Assembly (NCBI GenBank): GCA_031216445.1
Contig: CM062219.1
Span: 6,399,001 to 6,463,000 of the forward strand
Direction: 5' to 3'
From: Lateolabrax maculatus
Taxonomy: Eukaryota; Chordata; Actinopteri; Acropomatiformes; Lateolabracidae
Length of the DNA: 64,000 nucleotides
The notes beneath the pieces are model-generated. The model saw only the letters and a program-made list of their open reading frames with translations. It was not told the origin of the DNA and made no database searches. The translations under genes and the position numbers were made by a program. Shown here one piece after another: positions 52,271 to 63,358 of the stretch. The first letter of the stretch is position 1. Each line of letters starts with the position of its first letter.

Positions 52271-53639
52271 GACACCAAGTACAGAAATCAACTGTATCAG
52301 CAAATCACCAAAAAGGAACATAAATTAGATTTACTGCCCCACTAAGCAGACGTTCAGATGGGAATATTGCCGGGTTTGGCTGAGGACTGGAGCAGTGCAA
52401 CAGGCCATGCAGTTGGCCTTTACAAGCCCACTGATCCGATCCATAATAGCTGCACGAACGGGTCAGGGATGCACAGTTGGTGGCCTGTGCGCTGCTCTGT
52501 GGCTCATGAGCAACCCATAACCATCCCTGTCTGTCTTTCTGCCTGGCTGTCCACCCAGCCTTTCATGTCCGCCTCCCCATCCCGCCCCAAGGTCTCTCTC
52601 TGGGCAGTGTGTCGGTGTGTGGCTCTCCTGCCAGCGAAATGCTGCAACACTGGAACAAAGATACTCGTTATCCTGCTGAACCCATGGTCCCCCCACAACC
52701 CAACACACCAAACCCTGGTCCCCTATAGTGCAGCCAGTCTGTAACTGGGTCTGACTTGTGTCCTTCAGTTAAGAGAAATGAGGAGAAAGAGGGAGCGAGG
52801 GAAAGAAAAGTGAAACAAGTGTTTTCTGCTGACGTGCTGCCAGTCCACAGCGGAGAGAAACGTAAAGCAAAGTCTCAATCTACCAAAGAGATCAAAGACA
52901 AGACACAGTCAGGGAAACTAACCGGAACTGTGTGTCTGGAAGCTTAATGTGTGTGTGTTTGTGCATCTGCACATGCACAGCGGGTGTGTGTAAGAACACA
53001 AAGAGTGAGAATATTCGCTATGAGAGGAGATATTTGTTCAGCCGGGGAATTTACTGATGAGATTAGGCGCTAGAGCTCTGGTTAGGGGGTTTGGGGGTGG
53101 GGAATGTAAACAATAAGCAAGCGGAGAGAAAAGACTTTAGGAGAAGATTCCTCTTCCTCCCTCCCTCCCTCCCCACCACCACCACCATTATTCTTCCTCC
53201 CCCTGTGGCTCTAAAGACAAGTTGGGTTGTTAACTTCATCAAGTGTGTTTTCTGCAAACATTTGTGTGTGAAATTATGAATACACATATGTTCAAGTGAG
53301 ACATAAGGGGCAGGAAATACTAAAAACTCCACAATAACTTGGTTGTGCACAGTAATGAAGCAGTAACAACACAGCTGGACTGTGTATTAGTCTTGGAAGA
53401 GTTTGAGTGCAGTTTAGCTTTTCTTCCCTGTCATAACTAACTGAATGTTGGTGCTTTTCCTACACTTTTAACAGTGTCAGTGAATAATGATCTCCCATCT
53501 TGTGCACATCACTGATGGTGGTACTAATGGACACTAATGGATGCCAGTATGCTTTCTTCTCCCCTCTTTGACAGCAGGCCAAGTTTTGGGGTACAAAGAG
53601 AGGGTTCATGCAGTGTCAGCCAAATGAGGGTGGCAAATT

Positions 53640-54440
53640 CCATCATTAAAGGATAATTCTGGTTTATTACAACTTGAGTTCATATTTCTGGCAATCGTTT
53701 CTGTCAGTTAAGGTAACATTGTACTTACTGGAGTAAATGCTGAGATCTAGGAACACAGTGACATAGCAACAACAAGGTATAGACAAGATAAACAAGACAA
53801 CAGTTTAGCTGGATTTGTGAGATTACTTTATTTGAAAGTAAAACCAAGTGAATGTCCCCAAGATGCCAGTAATATCCCTTATTGAACAGGGAAACTGTGT
53901 GCGTGCACACACCTATGGCAAATATATAAGGGCAAAGTTGAACAAGGACACCCTGGGTAATGATTTTACAGTTCACCTTTGTTTTCTCTTTCCCAAAGCC
54001 CATTTTGGCAAGCATGGAGATTTGTTTCTTGCCCACTGTTTCTTGACTTCTTTTAAATGTCGCTGCTATCCCAGATCTCAGTAATTACCTTGGTGAGCTC
54101 AGTTTTATTACTGTACATCAAGTACCGTACACCGAGCACAGTAAAGCACATCAAGAGCGAGAGTCTACAGCCACACTAGCGCCTGATGATGAGGGGAAGC
54201 CCCAGCGTTCTGGTGAGCTCACTTATTTAACTCCACACCCCCAAATATAAAAAAAATACAAACTTGCAGCCCAACTGACGTCGATTCAAGTGACATCAAT
54301 TGAGGCAATTTGTCAGACTTTGCGCAGCTCCCACTGGAGCCACAGAAGGTTTCAGAGGGCTACGCATGTGCAGTAGTACTTCCTAAGACCCGTAAACACA
54401 CTTTGATGTGTTAAATCGGTGGAGTTCCCCTTTGACCAGA
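53640..54440. mobile_element. Teleost interspersed repeat
   Basis: From AAAGGATAATTCTGGTTTATT to TTTGATGTGTTAAATCGGTGGAGTTCCCCTTTGACC. Both ends resemble known dispersed fish repeats; a similar fragment, TTGATGTGTAAAATCGTTGGAGTTC, occurs near 51971. Boundaries approximate. Confidence 0.45.
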
Positions 54441-54474
54441 AAGGTCAACCTCAGGGTGTCGCCGGAGGGAAAGT

Positions 54475-54575
54475 CAGGAGATCAGGAGATGTTTTAGTCT
54501 GGACCAAAGTGGTCGACCAACAGACCGATCTTGGTATCCCTATAGCCGTGCCTCTAGCCTGGATAAGAACTATAA
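54475..54575. repeat. Fragment of a teleost repeat
   Basis: TTTAGTCTGGACCAAAGTGG then GACCAACAGACCGATCTTGG and TAGCCGTGCCTCTAGCCTGG resembles the 3' part of the repeat at 55990-56345. Confidence 0.5.
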
Positions 54576-55985
54576 CAAAGTTGTAATATACCAGATTTGT
54601 CCTGTAACAAAGACATCACTGTACATCAATACACACACATTTTTGTTCAGTCATTGTAACTGATGAAAGTGGAACATGTGATGTGGTTATCACGAAGAGA
54701 ACATTTTCTACAGGGAAACAGTACACGCGATGTACACCACATATTATATAGTATCACCCATTATCACGTTGCTACTCAATCCGTCCCCCTTATACAACCT
54801 TGATTACACACGCTGGCGCGGAAGGCGTGTGTGGAACTTGTTGGGTCCCATTTGGAGATTGAATATCTGGTGTCCGGAGAGCCTCATCCCATTTCCCCGC
54901 TGTTTATTTTAGGGACCTCTTGATATGACTGTTGTGAAGTCAGTCAAAATTCACCAGGGGTCTCTCATCATAATCTGGGCCCCATGGGTGCTCGGGTGGA
55001 GCGGGAGGGTGACAGGCCTTGCCACAGTGAATACGACTGAAAGAGTTATGAGCACCACATGACTCTGTGGTTACAGCACAACCTCAAGAATCTGTTCTGT
55101 GGCCTCGAGATGATGACGGTAATTTGGTGTGCTATATGTGTGTGAGCGAAGAAGGGGGAGAGGAAAGGGGACACAGATGCTGAGATTTCCATTTACCCTC
55201 CAGTTCCACGTTCATTACAAATCCGTCCAGAGCAAAGTGAATGTTAAGACGCTCCAAATTAACCCTGAGAGTGACAGAAGCAGCCTCAGCTGTCTGTGGT
55301 ATCACTTTCCATCCAAATGGTATGGCTGGGGGTCTGACAACTGTCACCCTGACCTTGCTTCGCTACACCACTCTCCCAAGACTCACTAGACTCTCTGGGG
55401 CGGGTGGGATGAGATTACCAACATTCACAATCTCCCCTGTCTCTCCAAAAACATAGCCATCTGCCAATCACAGAGATATACTCATGATGGGGTATTTCAA
55501 AGCATATGAAGACACTGACATGTTAGGATCTCAGAGTATGTCTTCAAGTGGGTTTATATTTAAGAGAATTGCTTGTGTGTGTTTGCGTGCCTCTCTTGCA
55601 TGTCACCTTGAATCACAGCAGAAGGTGACAACTACTGCGGCAGAATTTGCTGACTGGTTCATTGGCTGATTAGCAAGCCAGGTCTTATTTGCAGAACTGA
55701 ATGTCACAGAGATAAGTCATTTACTTTCCTCTTTCCACTGTAGATCTTCACAAATTTACTGTCTCCACTCATCTTCCCTGTGCGTTCATTCTCTTCTTAT
55801 CATCTGTCCACCTTTCGAGCGGAACTTTTCACAGTTCTTTTATTCCTCCTCTGTTGAATATCTGGATCTTATCCCATCTCTTTCTTGTTCCCAAACAAGA
55901 CTACAGCCATGCTTGCAGCTTTGTTTTGGTGTCTTTAGGCACAGTGGTGCTGTGAGCTGAATGGGAACACATGTTAGTTTAATTA
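54576..55985. other. Intergenic, no feature recognised
   Basis: Unique-looking sequence between repeats, without coding structure or recognisable RNA. Confidence 0.5.
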
Positions 55986-55989
55986 GCAC

Positions 55990-56345
55990 AGGGCACGACA
56001 GGGAAAGTCAGTGGATCACCAGTCTCATTGGGACACTCTGTCTGGGCACCATGGATTCTTGTACCAAAATATCACGGAAATCCATGGGATGGTTTTGGAG
56101 ACATGTCACTAATGAACAACAATGTCAGCCTGCTGGTAGCGCTATAGGAAAGGTCAGTGGATCAACAAAATCATTGGGATTGATCCTCTGGGGACCGTGA
56201 AAGTTTGTACAAGGATTCATGGCAATCACTCCAGTAGTTGTTGAGATATTTCAGTTTGGGGCAAAGTGATGGGCCGAGCAACCAACCAGCCACCAGACCG
56301 ACGTTGCCATCCCTAGAGCCATGCCACTAGCATGGCTAGGAACAG
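55990..56345. repeat. Teleost repeat with internal tandem duplication
   Basis: Two diverged units starting GGGAAAGTCAGTGGATCACC (about 56000) and AGGAAAGGTCAGTGGATCAA (about 56148), each followed by TCATTGGGA and a GGCAATC or GGAAATCC motif. The end, GACCGACGTTGCCATCCC then GCCATGCCACTAGCATGGCT, is shared with 54475-54575. Confidence 0.6.
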
Positions 56346-58250
56346 AGGCCACCATATGCAATCTTGAGCTGAAACTCCACATTGGGTGTTTCCTTGAGCC
56401 CTTGTGGTCGTTACAGTTGTCAGGCCAAAAGGTGACATGGAAAATGCATTGACAGGACTCCGTAATCCTGCTAATGACAGACATGATATTAGCTGTCACG
56501 CCAGAATGAAGTCTGTACATGTCAGACATATACTGTATACACAGAAAGTGGACGCTCCTTGTTGACACTGAATTTATATCTTTAACCTCAAGCTACATTG
56601 GCTGCAGACTGTGAGTACCATCCGGGAGCAATCAATTAAAGCCAGAACTGTGTCTTCACATTATACTGGTATCTGATATCCGATTAATGCTACTGGTTTC
56701 AACCAAGGCCAAGTGAAGGGGGCGAGAGGAGGGAGGGCAGGGTCCTCAGGGGGATGCTGGAGGGTGTGTGAAGCAGTGGCCTGCGTGCCGTCGGCCAGCC
56801 GCCCGAAGGGGAGGCACATGGTGCCAACAGCTGCCATGGTGAAACGCTAACCCCTCTAAATGCTCCGTCCAGTAAACAACGCCGGGCTGAACACATGCCA
56901 ATGGGGGAGCCTGGGTGAGGAAGGGGTGAAGAGGGTGAATGGGGCGACCCAGCTGACGCCGTGGAGAAAGGAGAATTGACCCCTGTGAAATGGCTTATTA
57001 AAGTGTGGTGGTCACCATTCTGGGGGGCCGACGCGGGACAAGACAGTGAGGGAAACTCAAAACCCTCTTTGGCAAACTGAGCACGGTGCGAGTCACAAGC
57101 CACAGACAGGAAGCCCCAGATTCAGGAGATACCTTTATTGGATGTATTTACATAGATGGAACACACTACATGCATGAAATACTGATGACAGATGCTTTTA
57201 TTTTCATTTGCCGTACCCACAGTCTAACCATGCAGAGTTTATTTTATCTCACAACTGGATGATGGGTGGAACAGAATTTGAACTCTACTAAATACCCATC
57301 CTTTCCCCTCCCTAACACAGTGCATTCAGACCCATGTATGGCTTGATTTACCTTTTGCATTGATAGATGAAGTGCACTCTGTGAAGCCTGTTGCAACCAT
57401 TGGAGCTACTGAGGGTTCCCATGCTCTCCAGCCTGCTAGGGAGTGGCAGGAGCAGATGTGACTGCACTCCCCCGCTCTGTCCATCCCTCCTACCCTCAGT
57501 TTCTCCCTCAGCTACTTGTAAAACAATCCATCTTCCACTTGTAAAAACATTACTTTCTACTTCTACTGTCTCTTCCCATAACTCTCACTTTAATCAACAT
57601 GAAAACAAAATTATCCCTAATCTTGTTATGCAATAATTGCATCCAGTTCCCATTGATGGTTAAATGTGATACAGGACCGTTACAGTAATCTAATAAATGC
57701 CCTTCAATCTGTCATTCCACTTTGCTCTCACTTCTTCTTTTCACTAACTTACACCCTCAATAATGCACACACACCCAGACACAAACAAAAACTGAATCAA
57801 GATCAACTTAAAAAAAAAACAAAAAAAAAACTTCTTACCAGTCCTGAACTTCTTTCTCTTAAACATCAACAATGAAACAGCTCATTCTGAAAGGTGAAAC
57901 TAATTCTGAATGAGCACTCTTACTATGTGGGATTTTAGTCCACTACTTTTCATCTGTCTATTGGCAAGTCAGATGAATTCACGATTGTCTTACGATAAAT
58001 CACCTGAGCAACAACGCCACCATCTGGTAGTGTTTTCAAGAGCCTGAAGGCCGCAGAGCCTGTTGGCTGCTGGCTGACCATTTCTCTCAGTTTACTCATT
58101 TGCATCCTTCATATGGAATAGTCCTTTTTCACAGCAAAAACACAGGCGCATTTAACTATCTCAATAATAACTATCTCAATAATAACGGCAAGTTATTAGT
58201 GACAGCTGTGCTGTATACAGAGAAAGGGGCCAGTTCTCCTGAGACACTAT
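56346..58250. other. Intergenic, no gene recognised
   Basis: No coding structure. A 15-bp direct repeat (CTATCTCAATAATAA twice) occurs near 58158-58187. Confidence 0.5.
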
Positions 58251-58335
58251 TTTTTTCCCCCTTAAATGTAGTAATGCTACTTTTACTCAAGTACTGTACT
58301 TAAGGACAATTTTTGAGGTACTCGTTCACTCACCC
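58250..58335. repeat. Short fragment of a CTCAAGTAC-type teleost repeat
   Basis: TACTTTTACTCAAGTACTGT then ACTTAAGGACAATTTTTGAGGTAC is typical of the same class of dispersed repeat as 48130-48915. Confidence 0.45.
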
Positions 58336-58647
58336 AAAACACTATGTGAATATGCAATATGTGTACAAAACATTTTAGGTCAGTAACTGTGATACTTTAA
58401 TTAGTTCTGTTTCGTTCTACTTCCGTCTAAAATAGTGCCTCCATGCAAACAATTATGTAGCCGGATGATGGTGGTGGGTTTCTCATGCCAGCAACCTGAA
58501 CACTGGTTTATTATAAAGGGATGTGAGAGATTCTCTGATAGGAGGTGTTCCACTATCATCCTAATCTTTGCATCCTGTAGTGTAAAACATACACACCCAT
58601 GCCCACACCTGCCCATACAATCTTCTCTATCACTATATTAACCACAA

Positions 58648-58664
58648 TGTGTGTGTACATGTGA

Positions 58665-58698
<34 letters not shown>

Positions 58699-58714
58699 CA
58701 GAGAGAGAGAAAAA
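58648..58714. repeat. Compound (GT)n(GA)n microsatellite
   Basis: GT tract followed directly by a GA tract. Confidence 0.9.
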
Positions 58715-58739
58715 GAGCATGGGACTGTAGACCTACATA

Positions 58740-59060
58740 TTTGTTATTTTCTTCTCTGGCTATTCAAAAAATGATCTCTCTGCTGAGCTCCTATCTCAGT
58801 CATTACACACCTGCCAAACTTGACAGCTGATTGCAAGCATACGTGCCTCAGCAAGGATGAACTCACTCCGGGGCTATTGTTCAGAGACCCTGTGCTATTA
58901 ACAAACCGCAGGGCTCAAGTTGATATTCAGGGGCTTATCAGGAGTTTAGACAGTGGTTAACCAAACATTAACCACTCTCCTGGCTTTCCTGTAAACACGA
59001 CCTTAATGACAGGGTAGAGACAGTCTCTGAGGACAAACAATGTCAGTGTCACATACACTC
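58740..59060. promoter_or_regulatory. Possible enhancer with inverted RUNX-like pair
   Basis: Contains TTGACAGCTGATTGC (MEIS/E-box-like), CTATTGTTCAG (SOX-like), AACAAACCGCAGGG (RUNX-like) and AGTGGTTAA (58952-58960) with its exact reverse complement TTAACCACT (58968-58976). Not repeat-like. Inference only. Confidence 0.3.
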
Positions 59061-59869
59061 TGTACCCACAGGAAGTGGTGTAGGCCTTGGATATTGCTGA
59101 TTGGCTGGGGACAATTCTGTTGAAGTGATGAGATCTGCAGAGTGCTTCTTCAACATCACGTACAATAGTTCATATAAATGTCAAACTTGAGAATGAATGT
59201 GGGTCCCCCTATATACAAGCCATTCGTACAATCACGTAACTTGTATTTTTTATTTTTTCATGTTTAATTTAAACAACTTTTTAAACAACTTCTTTGAACT
59301 TGTAATTTCCAACTCTTCTAGTATTTCATTCTTCATCGCTGCCTGTTGCAAATTGTGCCAGCTGTAGATGAAACATGAAATGAGAAGAGGGAGGTGTTTG
59401 GTTGTGGTGTACATCTATAGGCGGGGGTCAGTGTGAGAAACAGTGTGTACACACTATACATGCATATAAAAGAGAAACTTCAGTCAGCACTAAAGTTAAG
59501 TGTTAAGTGTTACCAGTGTCATTCATTTCTGAAGCAGTGATGCAGTATTATTGGGATCATGTATTAAAATGTGCTACATAAATAAAGTTAGATTTATTTA
59601 CGGTTCGGCACTGCAGAATAGAAAAATGTAGACAAGCAACTGGATAATTTGATAATTTGCCAAAATGTAAAAAATAAATGACCCTCCAAATAGCATAATA
59701 GAGTACTTAAATGATCACTTTTGTCTTACACTTGTGTAATTCTTATAAGTGATGAATGTATTTCTTATTACTGTCAATAAATCCTGTGTTAAAATTATGT
59801 TAAATCAACTTTGAATCAGCAACAGCTGTAATAATGTGAAACAATCAATTTAGTGATTATTACATCAAT
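59060..59869. other. Intergenic, no feature recognised
   Basis: AT-rich sequence without coding structure or recognised repeat. Confidence 0.5.
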
Positions 59870-59960
59870 GTAGTACAGGGTCTCTCACATGACCTTGATT
59901 TACGTGATGATAAACATGTAATAAATCACATTTATCCTATTGTGAGAGACACTGTACTAC
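59870..59960. repeat. 91-bp imperfect hairpin (inverted repeat)
   Basis: Outer arms 59870-59889 and 59941-59960 pair at 19 of 20 positions. Inside, TGATTTA (59896-59902) pairs with TAAATCA (59922-59928), and ACGTG faces CATGT. Could be a small inverted-repeat element or a structured RNA. Confidence 0.85.
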
Positions 59961-60389
59961 TTTGTGACAAGTTGTTATATTATAAACAGCTACAAGGTTT
60001 CACACAGACAGAGTTAAGAATCACTCAACACACTGATCCAACACCGAGAGGTTAGGCCAGGGAGTTTTAGGTGTAAACGTGAAGGTCTGTTCCAACCTGC
60101 CCCGTGGCCCATAGTCTCCAGACACAGTCTAGTGGGAGGGTAGGTTTCGGCTGACAAGTCTGAGCGAAAGTAGATGACAAGGAGGTGTGTGAACAACACA
60201 TACATCTGCGTGTGTTTAAACTCTTCACTAAGAGTGTGTGGTTTCTCATGTTTGTTGTATTTGACCACAACTTTTCAAGGTGTATTTTTCCATGATGAAT
60301 GTTCAAGTGTATATTATTGTAAGTCTCAAATAGATTGGCCTTGATGAAGGACTAGTGGTTGCATTGAAAGTTAGATAATGCAAAACAGT

Positions 60390-60449
<60 letters not shown>

Positions 60450-61600
60450 TGTATACACACATATATACATATATACTCAATGGGTATTTAATTTTTTTTA
60501 TATTATTGTGCATTTGGATACATACAAGGATCATTATTTTTCAAATGCATATATGTAGAATTCAGTATTATAATGTATCAGTATACTAGTTTTATAAAAT
60601 AAATCCCAAAGTCACAATATTTGAACAAATCAGTAATAGATCCCAAACATCTGTAAACATCCACTGCTAGACTACATTATATTATCCAGTGTCTAGCCGC
60701 AGGACAATAATTAACAGTGAATCAAAACTGGCTTCACCCTGAGTGAGATGGTGGAGAAATGTAAATAACACCATAGCGCCCCCCTGTGGACGAAAGCATG
60801 TTCACATTTCCTGAACTCTCAGTGAAAGTAAAAGTGATGTTGCTGGTTCTTATCTTTGATTTTTGGCTCTTATCTTTTGGACTATAATGCATTGTATGAG
60901 TTGCATATAATATCGTATTAATCACATATCAATATGTATAGTTATTTTTTTATTCATATTATTGTATGTCTGTAAGTTACACACTATTCTTGAATGTAGT
61001 TATTTTGCATAAATATAACTTTATATATAAATATATAAGCCTATATCAAATATGCTGTATCTACTACATGACTCTGATCTGCAGTATGCTCTATTGGTTC
61101 AGATTCTGGTTTCCATTTGGATTCCAGTGTCAAGTTAGCGAGGTCATTTATTCTCATTATACAACACAGGGTTGCACAATGAAAGGTCAGCTGTAGCCCC
61201 TTCATGCTACACGCACACAGACCATATATATATATAACTCTTCAAATTTAGAAAAGAATAAGATATAATGAAAAATGAAATACAACACAAAAAAAACAGT
61301 TGCAGTTTATAATCATATATATACACCCAGGAAATAATTCTGTAGTGCCCTTTTGGAATTTGTGTCTGGGGAAATGTAAACAGCAACAACACGGTGGGCA
61401 TCTTAACATTAAAAGCAGACGAAAAGGTACATTACATTTTTTTTTTTTTTTTTTTTAGTAGAATGCCAACAAATGTCCTGGGATGCCATTTACATAAACC
61501 TGCACACCAACCAAATTCTCCGGTGCACCTTCAATCGACTGAGATAAATGAGATAAACGAGACAGACGCACAGAGTCCCCTCCGCCCAGCGCCGCCCTCT
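59961..61600. other. Intergenic, AT-rich
   Basis: Low-complexity and AT-rich sequence; no gene seen. Contains a GA microsatellite (60391-60449). Confidence 0.55.
60391..60449. repeat. (GA)n microsatellite
   Basis: GA repeat of about 59 bp with one GG interruption. Confidence 0.95.
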
Positions 61601-61819
61601 GATGACGCAGTCGGTGTTTGGCCCGTGACGCCGCTTGTACACGTCGCCTAGTAGGATGTGTTCGCCGGAGACGGTGGCGGTGTGTCAGACTCACTGTCCT
61701 GCACATTTGTAAGACTTTTTTTTATTTATTTCTATACACCTGTACGCGTTTTTCGACACCGGGCGAGAGCAGATATACGCCGTCGCTAACGGCGTTTCAC
61801 TCTGGCGGGTTTTAATCCG
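61600..61819 (+). promoter_or_regulatory. sec16a: sec16a promoter and non-coding first exon
   Basis: CpG-rich block starting about 61560. A consensus donor CCG/GTGAGT at 61817-61825 would end the first exon at 61819. A second plausible donor, GTAAGT, lies near 62285. The transcription start is unresolved, so the left limit is approximate. Confidence 0.4.
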
Positions 61820-62505
61820 GTGAGTCTAACTAACAGCCCTGGAGTTAGCACGGGCTAGTTAGCCGCCGAGGCTACCGCGAGCTGACCAGGCAGTGAACCT
61901 GTTAAAGGATCCTCGACGGGCGGCAAGCGACCCGTGACGGCTCGGCGTGTGCCCTGCCAATGTTGAATGTGTACAAAAGGGAGAACTAGTTATCTTTCGG
62001 ACAGTGTTTACAAGCCCCCTCCGCGGCTTTAGGTGTCATTGTTTGGCGTTTTTTTTTTCGGACGTGTGGAGGAGTGTAGCGTTACCGTTAGCCGTTGAGC
62101 CAATCACTCCGGACCTTTTCCCCCGTCGGCAGCTCAGTGTGTAACGTTACAACTTGATGTCGTGTCAGATTGAAAAGAGTCGGCTGCTGGTGAGAGTCCA
62201 ATACATGTGGGATGGTGATCACAAGTCGATGGCGTGCATCTGATTAGGTTAACTTTGTGAGTTTTTGTTTCATGTGGACTGTCGGTAAGTTGGCGACGCT
62301 AACGTTAGCTCCACGGTTCCTGGTGTTTATTTATTTATTTATTTTTTTTTTTAACCCTGCGCGCTTCAGAGATCCGGGACCAAGAGCTCACTGGCAAAGA
62401 CTGCTCGCCTTCTAGCTCTTTCTAGTATTGATCTGTCCCTTTCTAACCTTTCAGATACTCAGTAGCTCAATAGCCATTAGCTCCCCTGAACACCCCACTG
62501 ACAGA

Positions 62506-62542
<37 letters not shown>

Positions 62543-63284
62543 TGATACGGTCAGCTGTCTTTCGATCCTATGTTTTGTATTTGTGGCATCTTTATTAAAA
62601 TGAATCGCCAACAACTGACATTAACAGCCAAAGCGTCAAAGCTGCAGGACTTATTTGACACTTGTTCCTGAGCAGTTTCATCAGCGAGTTCCTGTTTAGA
62701 AAAAGGTCAATCACAAGATCAGCATTCCCCTTATCTGAACAGATTAGCTGTCCTCATCCTTACCAAAACACAACAGTTAAGTGTCATCGTATCAATGATT
62801 AATACTAAAAGCCACCAGATTCAAAATTACCTTCTGGCAAAAGCTGTATGTGATCAGGTGCAGGTGCTTTTTTTTTTTTTTTTTTAATAAGCACCTCAAG
62901 ATTTTCAGATTTCCCTCTGCTAAGTAGCTGCACATGATTCAATGATATTAACTTGAGAACATTTATTTTGTGGTTTTTACAAAAAAAACATTGTCATTGA
63001 TTTATTTAGACAAAATGTTTCTGTTTATATGATCATGTTTCTTTCAATTGTTTAAGTAAGATATACACCAATCTTTGAAAGTAACACCATTTGACGCAGA
63101 CTACTCAGTCTAGTACTGTATGTACGTATTTGTCGTAACATCTTAGCATCATAGCTTTTGTAGAAATTGCCACGTTGTACCAGTCGTTTAAATATGATCA
63201 TAGACTATTACACAAATAAAGGTGTGGTAAAGAGGCATGTGTAGCCTTTTGTTAACCTCTCCCTCTTTCCTTGTCCTTATCCAG
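61820..63284 (+). other. sec16a: sec16a intron 1 (1.46 kb)
   Basis: CpG-rich at the left, AT-rich at the right, with a GT microsatellite (62511-62541). Ends in a CT-rich tract and AG at 63283-63284. Confidence 0.5.
62511..62541. repeat. (GT)n microsatellite
   Basis: About 15 GT units within the putative sec16a intron 1. Confidence 0.9.
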
Positions 63285-63358
63285 CTTCGCCTGACCACAG
63301 TCTCTTCAGTGACATCTACTAGAGTGGCCTGGTCCTCAGACCTGTAAGCTCTGCAGCC

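Larger units (their letters stand above)
48915..53640. other. notch1 upstream intergenic region, part 1
   Basis: No convincing gene. Holds an RBPJ-like motif TGTGGGAA (49526-49533), a motif-dense block (51160-51540), a repeat fragment near 51945-52010 and a CA repeat (52249-52270). Open frames here lack codon structure or splice context. Confidence 0.55.

Noticed and set aside
52358..52744. 128-codon plus-strand open frame upstream of notch1
   Set aside because: No protein family resemblance, no splice context, and overlapping open frames on the other strand; looks like chance in GC-moderate DNA.
56699..57103. 134-codon minus-strand Pro/Ser-rich open frame
   Set aside because: Low-complexity composition, no splice signals or family match.
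59870..59960. Identity of the hairpin as miR-126
   Set aside because: Neither mature miR-126 arm is present in the sequence.
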